Positions 27,228 through 35,209 are shown, counted from the first letter of the stretch. The stretch is 64,000 bases of DNA from DASVDE01 sp963740065 (GCA_963740065.1 CAVUCS010000006.1:1-64000); one strand, 5' to 3'. Translations and numbers: made by a program. Notes: generated from the letters alone by a model not told the origin.

Positions 27228-28607
27228 CTAACCCTGGAAGCCGACCGAGCCGCCGCCACCCTGGCTCGTGGCGCCCGGTCCGCCGGTCGAGCCGCCGGCG
27301 CCGAAGTCGGCGCCCGATCCGGTGGGGCGAGTATTGGCCGGCGGGCTGGTCGCGCTGGCCGACCCACCCTCGATGCCGAACTCACTCGGGGAGCTGGTGC
27401 TTGGTGTTGGGGCCGCAGTCGTTGTTGGGGTGAGCGCGGGCGGCGGACTTGATGGCGGCTGCGAAGCTGGGTCGGAGGAGGGGGCAGGGGAAGGCTCGGG
27501 GGGCAGAACCGGCGCCGGGGTAACGGGTTGCGGCTCGGCGGGGTCACTCGACACCGTCTTCACCCGGGCCGGTGGATCGGGCTGCGGCGCGCTCGCGCTG
27601 AGGCCGATCCCCGGCCCGGCAACGCCGGTCAGCAAACATGTAGCCGTGACAGCTCCGGCGCCACAGATCGCGGCGATCTTCTGACCGGTGCCGGCCAGCA
27701 TTCCGGCCGTAGCGGAGTCGGTCGGAGCCGGAGGCGCCCGCCAACTTGAAGGCGAGGTGTCGCACCCTGCCGGCACCCACTGCGCCGGCATCGGTGGCGG
27801 CGTCCGCCCATCCCGCGAGGTGCGCGGCGAGGCCGACCCTGCCCGAGATCGAATCGACGGCGGTGAGGCCGAGTAGCGCCGCGGAGCCCAGATCGTGCAG
27901 GGCGCCGTGGAGATCGGCGAGGAAGGAGCGACAGGCGCCGCAGTGCTCGAGGTGGGCGTGGAGGAACCGCCGCCTCGGCCTCGCTCGGCGAGTCCGCTAG
28001 CCTGCTTCTCGAGCAGCGAGCGGCGAGCCAGCCGCGCATCTCGGGGCAGAACTCCGCCTCCTCGATCGCCTCCAGGCGCTGCGTACCTGCCGGGTGGCGC
28101 GCAGCACCAGCTTTTTCGCCGCGGGCAGGGTGATGCCGAGATGGGCGGCGATCTCGGGCACGGTGAGCCCGAGGCCAAAGCGCAGGACGATCGCCTCGCG
28201 GTAGTTGCCGCGCATCCGCGCCAGGGCCTCGTGCAGCCGGGCGGCATCCTCGCCGCCCTCGGCCGGCTCGGCGGGGATCGGCTCGGCGAGCGGCACCTCG
28301 GCAGCCGCCTCGAGGTGCACCGTCGGGCGCGCCGCGCGCGAGCGCAGCTGGTCGATGGCCGCGTTGCGGACGCTGGTGAAGAAGGCGGCGCGCAGGTAGT
28401 CGGGCGGCGCCTGCCCTCGGCCATGTGGCGGTGCAGGCGAACGAGCACCTCGGCGACGGCGTCCTCGGCGTCGGCGCGCCCGAGGCGCCGCCGAAGCGGC
28501 GCAGGACGTAGGCGATCCCGAGCGGGCGCAGCTGCTCGAACTCGGCTCGAAATCGCGGGCGCGGGCGGCGGCCGGCGGCCCGTGCAGAACGCTGTGGTGG
28601 CTTCCAT
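27228..28607 (-). CDS. Sigma-70-like factor with fused zinc-finger and membrane/C-terminal domain, frameshifted
   Basis: Read across frame breaks near 28410-28560 and 28040-28060, the product has sigma region 2 (DAEDAVAEVLVRLHRHMAEG, LRAAFFTSVRNAAIDQLRSRAARP) and region 4 (LHEALARMRGNYREAIVLRFGLGLTVPEIAAHLGITLPAAKKLVLRATR). An anti-sigma-like cysteine finger (HLEHCGACRSFLADLHGAL) follows, then a membrane segment (AAICGAGAVTATCLLTGVAG) and a long Pro/Ser/Thr-rich tail ending GGGSVGFQG. Sigma and anti-sigma-like parts in one chain imply a membrane-held, self-controlled sigma factor. It sits between SSB and channel genes and may control the conjugation operon. ATG 28607 is a tentative start. Confidence 0.6.
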   Translation of the reverse strand: MEATTAFCTGRRPPPAPAISSRVRAAAPARDRLRPAPLRRRLGRADAEDAVAEVLVRLHRHMAEGRRRPTTCAPPSSPASATRPSTSCARARRARRCTSRRLPRCRSPSRSPPSRPRAARMPPGCTRPWRGCAATTARRSSCALASGSPCPRSPPISASPCPRRKSWCCAPPGRYAAPGGDRGGGVLPRDARLARRSLLEKQASGLAERGRGGGSSTPTSSTAAPVAPSSPISTAPCTIWAPRRYSASPPSIRSRAGSASPRTSRDGRTPPPMPAQWVPAGCDTSPSSWRAPPAPTDSATAGMLAGTGQKIAAICGAGAVTATCLLTGVAGPGIGLSASAPQPDPPARVKTVSSDPAEPQPVTPAPVLPPEPSPAPSSDPASQPPSSPPPALTPTTTAAPTPSTSSPSEFGIEGGSASATSPPANTRPTGSGADFGAGGSTGGPGATSQGGGGSVGFQG

Positions 28608-28742
28608 CAGCTGCCTCGCGCTCGGCGGCGGGCGGCGGCGCGGCTCATCGTCACCAAGACGGATCGGGCCTCGGTTTCGATACCCCGTCCCCTGCGACGG
28701 ACTCACTCACACCACTTGAACACTCCTGAGCGGAAGAAGCGC

Positions 28743-28778
28743 GGCCCGACCCGGCACCCGAAGGCGCAGGGTCGGGCC
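28743..28778 (-). terminator. Hairpin after SSB1
   Basis: Ten-bp perfect stem (GGCCCGACCC / GGGTCGGGCC) with a 16-base loop, 9 bases after the TAG of SSB1 in the direction of minus-strand transcription, followed by GCGCTTCTTCC. The T-content after the stem is weak, so it may only attenuate. Confidence 0.5.
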
Positions 28779-28786
28779 GAATCGGA

Positions 28787-29136
28787 CTATGCAGCAACCG
28801 GCTGCTCTTCTCTGGGCCCTCGGACTCGGCGGAGCGTGCCTCTTGCCGCCGAGAAAGTCGACCCGATCGGCGACGATGCGAGTGCCGGTGCGCTTCCCTC
28901 CGTCCTCGGCCTCCCACTCGCGCAAGCGGAGCTGGCCGACGACCGCGACGTGTCGGCCCTTGGTCAGGTAGCCGCGCAGATCTCGGCCTGAGGGCCGAAG
29001 GCGGCGACGTCGATGTAGAGCGGGGGATTCCGGGCGACCGTTCGATCCGCGAGGCGCAGCTCGCAGACTTGGTCTCACCCCTCGCCTTCAGCTCGGGGTC
29101 CTTGGTCAGGTCTCCGATCAGGGTGACCATGTTCAT
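28787..29136 (-). CDS. ssb: Single-stranded DNA-binding protein (SSB1), frameshifted in this sequence
   Basis: Begins MNMVTLIGDLTKDPELKARG, the standard SSB OB-fold start. In other frames it continues VCELRLADRTVARNPPLYIDVAAFG and YLTKGRHVAVVGQLRLREWEAEDGGKRTGTRIVADRVDFLGG, ending EEQPVAA at the TAG 28787-28789. About 115 residues when corrected, shorter than chromosomal SSB and without the DDDIPF tip. It probably coats the transferred strand. It lies after the second coupling ATPase gene and before a hairpin. Two indels (near 29070 and 28990) break it here. Confidence 0.72.
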
Positions 29137-29210
29137 CTTGCTTCTCACTTTCTGGGCCCGGTGGGCTCTTTGCCGCGGGGCGGCCCTGCTGGCCACCGAC
29201 GCTTGTGCTC

Positions 29211-30866
29211 TCAGCGCGCACCCGCCGAGGGCGGCCAGGCGCGCGGGGGCGGCACGACGCGGGCCTCTGGGCGCGCCGCCGCGCCAGCTCGGTCGAGGCG
29301 GGCGACGAGGGCCTCGCCGGGGTCGAGGCGCTGCAGCTCGGAGGGGTTGACCTGGAAGCGGTAGCCGCGGGTGCGGGTGCCCTCGCCGGTCGGCAAGCGC
29401 GAGGGCGTCGGTGCGGATCGTCGACTGCCAGGCGGGAACGGCGCCGATCAGGCCCGCGACCCACTCGGCGTCGGCCTGCTCGCCGATCCGGTGGCAGACG
29501 ATCGCCGAGACGGTGGCGCCGATCCGCTCGCGCACGGCGGGCCCGGCGGCGCGCAGGTCGGCGAGGGTCTGGGTGCCGAGGGCGACGCTGAAGCCGGCGG
29601 CGCGGCCGCGGGCGAAGAGGCGGTCGAGCGCCGGTGCCTCGAGGGCGCCGAACTCGTCGATCGCGACGAAGGTGCCGACCCCCTCGCCCATCGGGCGCTG
29701 GCGGCGGCGCCGAGGTCGAGCAGCGCCATCTGCGCGATCGCCCGGCCGACGTTGCCGGTGCGGTCGGTGTCGAAGCGCAGGTAGACGACCTCGCGACGGG
29801 CGATCGTCTCGCGCAGGTCGAGCGGCGCGCCGCGGCGCGCGCGGGGTCGAGCCAGGCGCGGGCGAAGTCCGAGGAGGCGAGGTTGTGCAGGCGGGCGCGG
29901 AGGCCGGCGATCGCCCGCAGCTCGTCGGCGCGCGAGCCCCGCGATGCGTCAGGCTGACCTCGCCGCGCAGCGGGATCGTCGCTCGATCGAGGCGGCGAGG
30001 TTCTGCAGCAGGTCGGGCTCGCAGGCGGCGCGCGACCTTCGCCAGGGTCGTGCGCTCGGCGCTGCGGTCGAGGGCGCGGAGGACGAGGCGCAGGAAGGGC
30101 GAGGCCGCCTGGCGGTAGAAGTCGGCGTCGGCCGAGCCCCAGCTCTCGACCGCGAGCAGGCGCTCGGAGCGCTCGTCGACCGAGCCGTGGGCGAGCGGGT
30201 CATAGGTGGCGGGGCCGGTGGGCGAGAGCAGGTGGAAGGGCGCGCCGCGGGCGGTCGGCCGCCGCTTCGGCGGAGGCGAGCAGGACGCGGTCGGTCTTCG
30301 CCTCGAGCACGACCGCGCCGAAGCCGGAGCGGGTCACGTACTCGACCAGCAGCGAGGCGAGCGAGGTGGTCTTGCCGGCGCCGGTGGCGCCGGGGATCAG
30401 GACGTGGGAGCCCGAGGTCGGCGTGCCGCGGCCGACGCTGGCCAGCTGCTCGCGGCGGGTGCGGCCGAGTGGGAGCGCGCCGCGCAGCGCGGCGGCGCGC
30501 TTCGCCGGGCGCTCGGCGCGGCGGCGGCGGGCGGCGTCGAGCAGCCCGCGGCGTCGCTTGGCGGCGGCCTCGCGGTCGCCGCCGGCGCGCAGGTCCTCGA
30601 GCCGGTCGCGCAGGCCCCAGCCGATCGCGCCCAGGCTCAGCGCCAGAGCGCGGCGAGGGCGCGACCGCGGCGGCCAGAGTCGAGGAGGCCGGCGCGGACG
30701 GTGATTGCCCAGAGTGGCAGCGGCGCCAGCGTCGACAGAGCGCCCAGGTCCAGGCGAGCTGGCGGCGGCGGAGCTCAAGCGCCAGGAGGACGCCGGCGGT
30801 GAGCGAGAGGGTGAAGAGGGCGTAGGGCGAGCACGGCGTGGTTGGCGAGGGCACCGGTGTGCTCAT
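29211..30866 (-). CDS. VirD4/TraG-like coupling ATPase (copy 2), frameshifted in this sequence
   Basis: N-terminal membrane segment (YALFTLSLTAGVLLALEL), then in other frames ARRRRAERPAKRAAALRGALPLGRTRREQLASVGRG leading to Walker A (SHVLIPGATGAGKTTSLASLLVEY) near 30390. Then ESWGSADADFYRQAASPFLRLVLRALDRSAE, Walker B TFVAIDEFGALEAPALDRLFARGRAAGFSVALGTQTLADL near 29640 and a C-terminus YRFQVNPSELQRLDPGEALVARL. This is a TraG/VirD4 coupling protein of ~555 residues with a membrane anchor, unlike copy 1. Frame breaks lie near 30690, 30230, 29950-30040, 29690 and 29390. Adjacent to SSB1 and the DUF3072 gene. Confidence 0.68.
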
Positions 30867-30972
30867 GCGTCGGCCCGCTGCTCGGTGAGTGGGCGCTTCA
30901 TCGCAGCCAAGACGCCGCGGTGGCGGCGAAGCGTCCCGCCTACGGCTCAACGCAGCCAGATGCGCAGCGCGA

Positions 30973-31249
30973 TTACTCCACCTTGCCGATGAGCCGTAGC
31001 CGCCGATCTCGGAGTCGCGCACCCTGCGGCGTCGCCGATGCGTCGGCGATCTCGCGGCTGACTGCGGCCGCTCAAGCGGCGCTCCGCCGTGGTGTCGCGC
31101 CGGCGGGACTTGAGCCGGTCGATCTCGCCGAGGCCTCGGCGATGCTCTGCGGGTACGGCGAAGGACTCGCCGCGGTGCATGCGCCAGGTTGCGCAGGTAG
31201 CGCAGCTGCTCGGCGTCGGGCGGTCGGTGGGTTGGTCTTCTCGGGTCAT
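30973..31249 (-). CDS. DUF3072-like small protein, frameshifted
   Basis: Begins MTREDQPTDRP and, after one missing base, continues DAEQLRYLRNLAH, a short GESFAVP and AEIDRLKSRR. This is the pattern of DUF3072, a small helical protein common in actinobacteria and their phages and plasmids. The end reads RRLRLIGKVE at a TAA (30973-30975). About 93 residues. It precedes the second coupling ATPase. Function unknown. A 28-bp repeat lies 75 bases upstream of its ATG. Confidence 0.5.
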
Positions 31250-31323
31250 CGCTGCTCCTTTCCGCTCTCGGGCTTCTCCAACGAAGCGAGGAGGCCCGCA
31301 GCAGGCCGGCGGCGGCGCACCGC

Positions 31324-31351
31324 AGGGGAAGGGAGCGCAGCGACCTTGCGC
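31324..31351. repeat. 28-bp exact direct repeat, copy 1
   Basis: These 28 bases (starting AGGGGAAGGGAGCGCAGCG) are identical to 32588-32615. Both copies lie in non-coding spacers, 75 and 90 bases upstream of minus-strand start codons (31249 and 32498). A shared promoter or leader element is likely. Confidence 0.6.
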
Positions 31352-31402
31352 CGGCAGGCGGCTGCGGGCACGATGGAGCGCAGTGGATGATGCCCGAGAG
31401 GG

Positions 31403-32062
31403 CTAGAGCAGCTCGACCGAGATCAACTCGGCGGTCTTGGTCCGCTCGATCGCGCGCTCGACGTAGCGCAGGGTGCGCGGGGCGCAGCGGTAGGCAACGG
31501 CCTCGACGCGGCGCTCGAGCACCGCCCGCCGCCAGGCTCGCAGCAGCTCGTCGAGTCGGGCGGCACCCTTGCTGCTGAGCTCGACCTCGATCGCCTCGGC
31601 CCCTCCCCCACCCGCGCTCGAGGCGGATCAGGTCGGGGCGGTGAAAGCGCCCGCCCTTCAGCGCGGCGGAGAGGTGCCGCGCTGCCCTCGGCCCGCTCGC
31701 GGCGAGGATCTCGCGCTCGGAGAGCAGGCGATCTCCGTCGCGCTCGATGCGCGGCGGCGAGCCGGCGACGACGGTGTCGTGGCTGAGCGCGGCGCCGCTG
31801 AGGCGGGCCGTGCTCAGTTCGGCGCGGCGAGAGGCGAGCAGGCCCGGTTTGGTGCAGAGGGCGAGCGGCTGGCCGCCGTAGGCGCGGGCGACGCGGAGCA
31901 GGCCGGCCTTGCGCAGGCGGGTCTCGCGGGCAATGGTCGCGGTGCGGGCGGTGTCGGCCCAGATCGAGACGGCGGAGCGGGGAACGACGCCGAAGCGGGC
32001 GATGAACTCCAGCACCTCGAGGTCGCGGACGCTGATAGGTCGCTTCGCTTGTCGCCGGGCAT
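31403..32062 (-). CDS. Replication-relaxation family protein (copy 3), frameshifted
   Basis: ATG 32062 gives MPGDKRSDLS. In the shifted frame it continues DLEVLEFIARFGVVPRSAVSIWADTARTATIARETRLRKAGLLRVARAYGGQPLALCTKPG, a winged helix of the same plan as copies 1 and 2, then AALSHDTVVAG and ALKGGRFHRPDLIRLERG. After a second break the acidic strand AEAIEVELSSKG and a C-terminal WRRAVLERRVEAVAYRCAPRTLRYVERAIERTKTAELISVELL follow. About 220 residues corrected. It is more diverged than copies 1 and 2. The terminator at 32101-32132 separates it from SSB2, so it probably has its own promoter. Confidence 0.65.
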
Positions 32063-32100
32063 ATCCCGCAGACGCTGCCGAGCACGGCCGGGGGACACCA

Positions 32101-32132
32101 AAGAAAAGCCCGGCGCCTAATGGCGCCGGGCT
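32101..32132 (-). terminator. Rho-independent terminator after SSB2
   Basis: Perfect 11-bp stem AGCCCGGCGCC / GGCGCCGGGCT with a 4-base loop (32107-32132), followed on the minus strand by TTTTCTTTGG. It lies 25 bases after the SSB2 stop. This is the clearest intrinsic terminator in the window. Confidence 0.85.
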
Positions 32133-32156
32133 CTTGGGTGATCGAAACTCTGCGGA

Positions 32157-32498
32157 CTAGGACTCGTCCTCGCCCTCGCGGTCCTCGGCCGGCGGCCGCT
32201 TCAGGGGCGCCGCGGGAACTCAGCTCGCGGACGATCACCGAGTGCTTGGAGCGCTTCTGGCCGTCGGACTCTCCACTCCTAGTAGCGCAACGAGCCCTTG
32301 ACCTCGACCTGGTCGCCCTTCTTCAGCTCGGCGCTCGACTCGGCCTTCTCGCCGAAGGCGGCGATGTCGATGAAGGTGGTCGGGCGTTTCGCCGCGGCCG
32401 TTGACTGCGAGCCGCATGTCGCAGACCTTCTTCTCGTTGCGCTCGGTGAGCTCGGCGTCCTTGGTGAGTCGGCCGACCAGCTTGACCTTGTTGTTCAT
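32157..32498 (-). CDS. ssb: Single-stranded DNA-binding protein (SSB2), frameshifted in this sequence
   Basis: ATG 32498 gives MNNKVKLVGRLTKDAELTERNEKKVCDMRLAVNGRG. In the next frame it continues TTFIDIAAFGEKAESSAELKKGDQVEVKGSLRYWEW, the rest of the OB fold, and then QKRSKHSVIVRELSSRG. A short acidic tail (EDREGEDES) precedes the TAG at 32157-32159, as in SSBs that recruit partners by their C-terminal tip. Two single-base indels (near 32390 and 32280) break it. It is followed by a strong terminator and preceded by a 28-bp repeat shared with the DUF3072 leader. Confidence 0.75.
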
Positions 32499-32587
32499 CT
32501 CTGTTCCTTCCGTCTGCCCGGTGGGGCGGTGTTTCGCTTGCGGAACGACCATGCCCCGGAAAGGCGAGCCGCGCACCGAGCGCAGCG

Positions 32588-32615
32588 AGGGGAAGGGAGC
32601 GCAGCGACCTTGCGC
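32588..32615. repeat. 28-bp exact direct repeat, copy 2
   Basis: Identical to 31324-31351. It lies 90 bases upstream of the SSB2 ATG in the spacer after SSB3. The surrounding 32570-32620 holds two further GAGCGCAGCG units. Confidence 0.6.
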
Positions 32616-32722
32616 GGTGAGCCGACGGGGCAAAATGGAGTGCAGCTGCGAAATCCCACCCGCCGGCTCGAAGGAGCGATGAACCGACGGCAAGCCGGCG
32701 GCTGTCAAGGTCGCGCAACTCA

Positions 32723-33034
32723 TCAGGCTTCCTCCTCTGAAGTCCTTGCCAACTGCACGTCGCGAGCGATCACCGAGTGCACGTAGAGCCGCCGTGGCGA
32801 GTGCCCGCGCCAGCGCTCTGAACGCAGGTGTCCGCTGACCGCGACCCGATCGCCCTGGGAGAGCTCATCGGCCAAGCGCACTGCCAAGCCCATGAAGGCG
32901 ACCACCTTCACGTAGAGGGCGTGCTTGTCGCGCCGGCCCTTGACCGCGAGCCAGAACTCGTAGACGTCGCGACCCGGCATGCCGAGCAGTTGTGGCTCGG
33001 AGTCGATCGTCCCGAAGAAGCTGACGCTGTTCAT
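32723..33034 (-). CDS. Single-stranded DNA-binding-like OB-fold protein (SSB3)
   Basis: A 103-residue undisrupted OB-fold protein: MNSVSFFGTIDSEPQLLG, YEFWLAVKGRRDKHALYVKVVAFMGLAVRLADELSQGDRVAVSGHLRSERWRG and LYVHSVIARDVQL follow the SSB strand order, including the K-x-x-FG-like position as VKVVAFMG. It has no acidic C-terminal tip (ends TSEEEA). It diverges strongly from SSB1 and SSB2. It starts one base after the stop of 33036-33371. Three SSB-type genes in 4.3 kb is unusual; this one may bind a specific strand or partner. Confidence 0.75.
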   Translation of the reverse strand: MNSVSFFGTIDSEPQLLGMPGRDVYEFWLAVKGRRDKHALYVKVVAFMGLAVRLADELSQGDRVAVSGHLRSERWRGHSPRRLYVHSVIARDVQLARTSEEEA

Positions 33035-33035
33035 C

Positions 33036-33371
33036 TCAGGCCTCCTCTCCGAGCAGTGGCGCCAGCGCCTCGCCCTCGGTCTGCTCCAGCAGCGAGGCGA
33101 TGCTCTGACCGCTCATCGGCGGCGCGTCGAGTCGAGCCGCCTGGGCCAGGTAGTCGTTGACGAAAGCGCTGAGCTGCTCGAAGCAGCGAAAGCCGCGGTC
33201 GACGAGGTAGCCGCCACCGTGGCTCAACTCAAGTGGACGATCGCTGACCTCGACGCCGCTGCCGCGGCGCCACCCCATCAGCACCCGCTCGCCAGCCGAG
33301 ACCCGGTAGCGAGCAAGCTCGGCGCCCTCGGGGCCAATCGCGTTAATGCCGTCGTGTCCTTCGGTCCTCAT
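33036..33371 (-). CDS. Conserved-type hypothetical, upstream partner of SSB3
   Basis: A 111-residue soluble protein, MRTEGHDGINAIGPEGAELARYRVSAGERVLMGWRRGSGVEVSDRPLELSHGGGYLVDRGFRCFEQLSAF and so on. ATG 33371 follows a clean GGGAGGTACCG site. The tail is helical and Glu-rich. I recognise no family. The phrase GYLVDRGF resembles small proteins of actinobacterial plasmids, but this is weak. It is the first gene after the non-coding origin-like region and is probably co-transcribed with SSB3. Confidence 0.6.
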   Translation of the reverse strand: MRTEGHDGINAIGPEGAELARYRVSAGERVLMGWRRGSGVEVSDRPLELSHGGGYLVDRGFRCFEQLSAFVNDYLAQAARLDAPPMSGQSIASLLEQTEGEALAPLLGEEA

Positions 33372-33980
33372 CGGTACCTCCCGTGTCGTGGGATCGAACG
33401 GGCGGGCGCAGCTCAGCTCAGGCTGGGCGCGGAACCCCGAGCACAGCGAGGGGCCACAGGAGCCCCCGCGCAGCGGGGGCTTGTAGCGCCCGGACTGCGC
33501 TGCAAAGATGCGCGCGCCTCGATCCCACACGGGGGATTCGGTGGACCGGACGGCGGCGGCTAAGTGCTCGGCCAGGCTGTCGAGAGCTCTGGCCTCCCCC
33601 CAACCGTCCCCTCTCCAGCTCTTCCCTTTTCCCGCCTTAGCTTCTTCCGCCCCTCGCCGATCGCGAACCGCCTATTCGGTGGCCCTCTGCTCCTTCCTCG
33701 CTCTCCCCCTCCCCCACGTATCCGATGGCTTTTCTTTTCTCTTTTTCTCTTTTTCAATCTCAACTCGATGACCGCTTGACCACTCCCCCGATGACCTCCC
33801 TCCCGCACGCCGCCACTTCTCCGTTTTCACCCATTTCCCGACCGACCACGCACCTGACCACGGTCACTCACATCGTGAGTGGGTGTGGTCAGGGGGGTGG
33901 GAGGGATCGGCGTCGCGCCTCTGCGGCGAAGTGGCGGCGTGCGGTGTTTTCGCGGCCTACGCCGCAGCCCCGGAGGGACC
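33372..33980. other. Non-coding region with hairpins and strand-asymmetric tract, candidate oriT/oriV
   Basis: About 600 bases without a credible gene. From ~33590 to ~33840 the + strand is strongly pyrimidine-biased (CTTTTCTTTTCTCTTTTTC near 33731) and AT-richer than its surroundings. This is followed by CGACCGACCAC/GACCAC repeats and the interrupted hairpin at 33854-33892. A GC-rich hairpin with a GCGCAGCG core lies near 33463-33482. Such asymmetric, hairpin-bearing spacers among mobilisation genes are typical of transfer or replication origins. No nic-site family is recognised. Confidence 0.45.
33854..33892. repeat. Interrupted inverted repeat in candidate origin
   Basis: Outer arms CTGACCAC (33854-33861) and GTGGTCAG (33885-33892), inner arms CACTCAC (33865-33871) and GTGAGTG (33875-33881), 3-base loop. 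15 paired bases with a 3+3 internal bulge. Confidence 0.75.
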
Positions 33981-34262
33981 TCAGTCGAGGTCGGCGAGGC
34001 CGAGGGCGATCCACTCGTGCTCGCCGTTTATGAGCGGTACCTCCTCGGGATAGCGAGCCGCCCAGAGGGTCAGCTCGGCGCGGCTGAGGCGGCCTCTGCG
34101 GGCGGCTCTCAGCCGCTGCTCCGGAGTCATCCGCGCCAGACGGCGCAGGGCGGAACGGCGCCGGCGGCGCCCGGTCAGCGGTATCACCGTCGCGGACGGC
34201 CTCGCGGGAGCGACGGCCGGCCGGGGGACCCGGCGGGCGTCTACGGGGACTGACTTCTCCAT
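33981..34262 (-). CDS. Small basic hypothetical protein of element leader region
   Basis: A 93-residue protein starting MEKSVPVDARRVPRPAVAPARPSATVIPL, then RRLARMTPEQRLRAARRGRLSRAELTLWAARYPEEVPLINGEHEWIALGLADLD. ATG 34262 follows GGGAGGTCAAG. The central part is basic and helical (RMTPEQRLRAARRGRLSRAELTLWAARYPEE), a plan seen in short actinobacterial plasmid and phage proteins that may bind DNA. No firm family. A GCACGC-N3-GCGTGC hairpin lies 57 bases upstream. Confidence 0.6.
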   Translation of the reverse strand: MEKSVPVDARRVPRPAVAPARPSATVIPLTGRRRRRSALRRLARMTPEQRLRAARRGRLSRAELTLWAARYPEEVPLINGEHEWIALGLADLD

Positions 34263-34318
34263 CTTGACCTCCCGGCCTCGTGGCCCCCGCCCGGCGCGGG
34301 AGCCGTCGCCCCCCGGCC

Positions 34319-34333
34319 GCACGCGCAGCGTGC
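34319..34333. repeat. GCACGC-GCA-GCGTGC hairpin, copy b
   Basis: 6-bp stem, GCA loop, 57 bases upstream of the ATG at 34262. Identical to copies at 35195 and 36755. Confidence 0.6.
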
Positions 34334-34364
34334 GAGGATCGGGGGCGCGGCGAGCGGCGCCTTC

Positions 34365-34769
34365 TTATGCGCTCGCGTCTTCGGGCTCCTCCTTGATCTC
34401 GCGGCCGGTCCGGGTCAGCAACCCCGCCGCGAACTCGCAGACGTCGCCGCCATTCCACTGACCCGGCTCGTTTAGCTTGGCGGCGAGGGCATCGAGCGCT
34501 TCCGGGTCGGAGAGGTGATCGCCGTCGCCTGGCGTCCCCTCCTCGCGCTCCTCACTCCACTCGACTCCGTCGAGCCGCTCGCCGCACTCGACGCAGACGA
34601 GGTGGACATCGTCCATCGCCTCCGCCCCGGCCGGACCGTCGAGGACGAGGACGCCGTCGCGCAGCTCCAGCGCGGTCGCGACCAGCATCGCGTCGCGCTC
34701 GTAGTTGATCCGCCCCGAGCCGCAGCGACGGCAGCGCAGCCCGGTCGTCTCGTCGAGGCCGCGGCTCAT
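34365..34769 (-). CDS. Zinc-ribbon-type small protein
   Basis: A 134-residue protein with two CxxC knuckles: CRRC (residues ~13-16) and CVEC (~54-57, LVCVECGERL), which could bind one zinc ion. A Glu-rich stretch and a helical tail (ALDALAAKLNEPGQWNGGDVCEFAAGLL) follow. ATG 34769 overlaps the TGA of the next upstream gene by 4 bases. With 34766-35140 it makes a pair of zinc-knuckle proteins at the leading end of the element. These may bind DNA or RNA early after transfer, but the function is unknown. Confidence 0.65.
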   Translation of the reverse strand: MSRGLDETTGLRCRRCGSGRINYERDAMLVATALELRDGVLVLDGPAGAEAMDDVHLVCVECGERLDGVEWSEEREEGTPGDGDHLSDPEALDALAAKLNEPGQWNGGDVCEFAAGLLTRTGREIKEEPEDASA

Positions 34770-35140
34770 CCCGACCTCCCCTCGCTTATGGGAGCAGCGC
34801 GCGGCGCTGGGCGCAGCACCGTCGCCGCCTCGGGGCGGTCCCAGAAGCGCTCGCAACTGATCGTCGGGCGCCCGCCCTTCTCGCCGCTCCGCTCGACCGT
34901 CCACTCGCGCCCCTGCGAGTCGCGCACGGCGGCGCCGACCAGCTCCTCGGCCCGCTCGAAGCAGATCGGGTCGGCGCGGTCGTCCTCGTAGAGGTAGGCG
35001 GCATGGGCCTCGGCGTCGGCGACGCTGACCAGCGCCTCTTCGCGCTCGAATCTGGCGCCGCAGTTGCCGCAGCGCAAGCGCCCACCTCGCTCGCCATACG
35101 TCACCTCCGGGCTACAGCACTCCGGGCATCGCAGTTCCAT
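34766..35140 (-). CDS. Zinc-ribbon-type small protein, first gene of leader operon
   Basis: A 124-residue protein beginning MELRCPECCSPEVTYGERGGRLRCGNCGARFEREE, a complete zinc ribbon (CPEC...CGNC). It is followed by a mixed alpha/beta part (AHAAYLYEDDRADPICFERAEELVGAAVRDSQGREWTVERSG). ATG 35140 has a strong AAAGGAGGATCAG site. The second part resembles short domains of plasmid-encoded proteins of unknown function. Its stop overlaps the next ATG. A GCACGC-GCA-GCGTGC hairpin lies 55 bases upstream. Confidence 0.65.
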   Translation of the reverse strand: MELRCPECCSPEVTYGERGGRLRCGNCGARFEREEALVSVADAEAHAAYLYEDDRADPICFERAEELVGAAVRDSQGREWTVERSGEKGGRPTISCERFWDRPEAATVLRPAPRAAPISEGRSG

Positions 35141-35194
35141 CTGATCCTCCTTTTGTCGTTGACCGCCCCCGCGGGGCCGGCACACCCGGCCACC

Positions 35195-35209
35195 GCACGC
35201 GCAGCGTGC
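35195..35209. repeat. GCACGC-GCA-GCGTGC hairpin, copy c
   Basis: Identical to 34319-34333; 55 bases upstream of the ATG at 35140. A further GCCCG-GCGCAG-CGGGC hairpin lies at about 35224-35239. Confidence 0.6.

Noticed and set aside
29949..32015. A single 688-codon minus-strand frame
   Set aside because: It is a composite. Its pieces belong to the replication-relaxation, DUF3072 and coupling ATPase genes joined by frameshifts, with Arg/Pro-rich out-of-frame stretches between.
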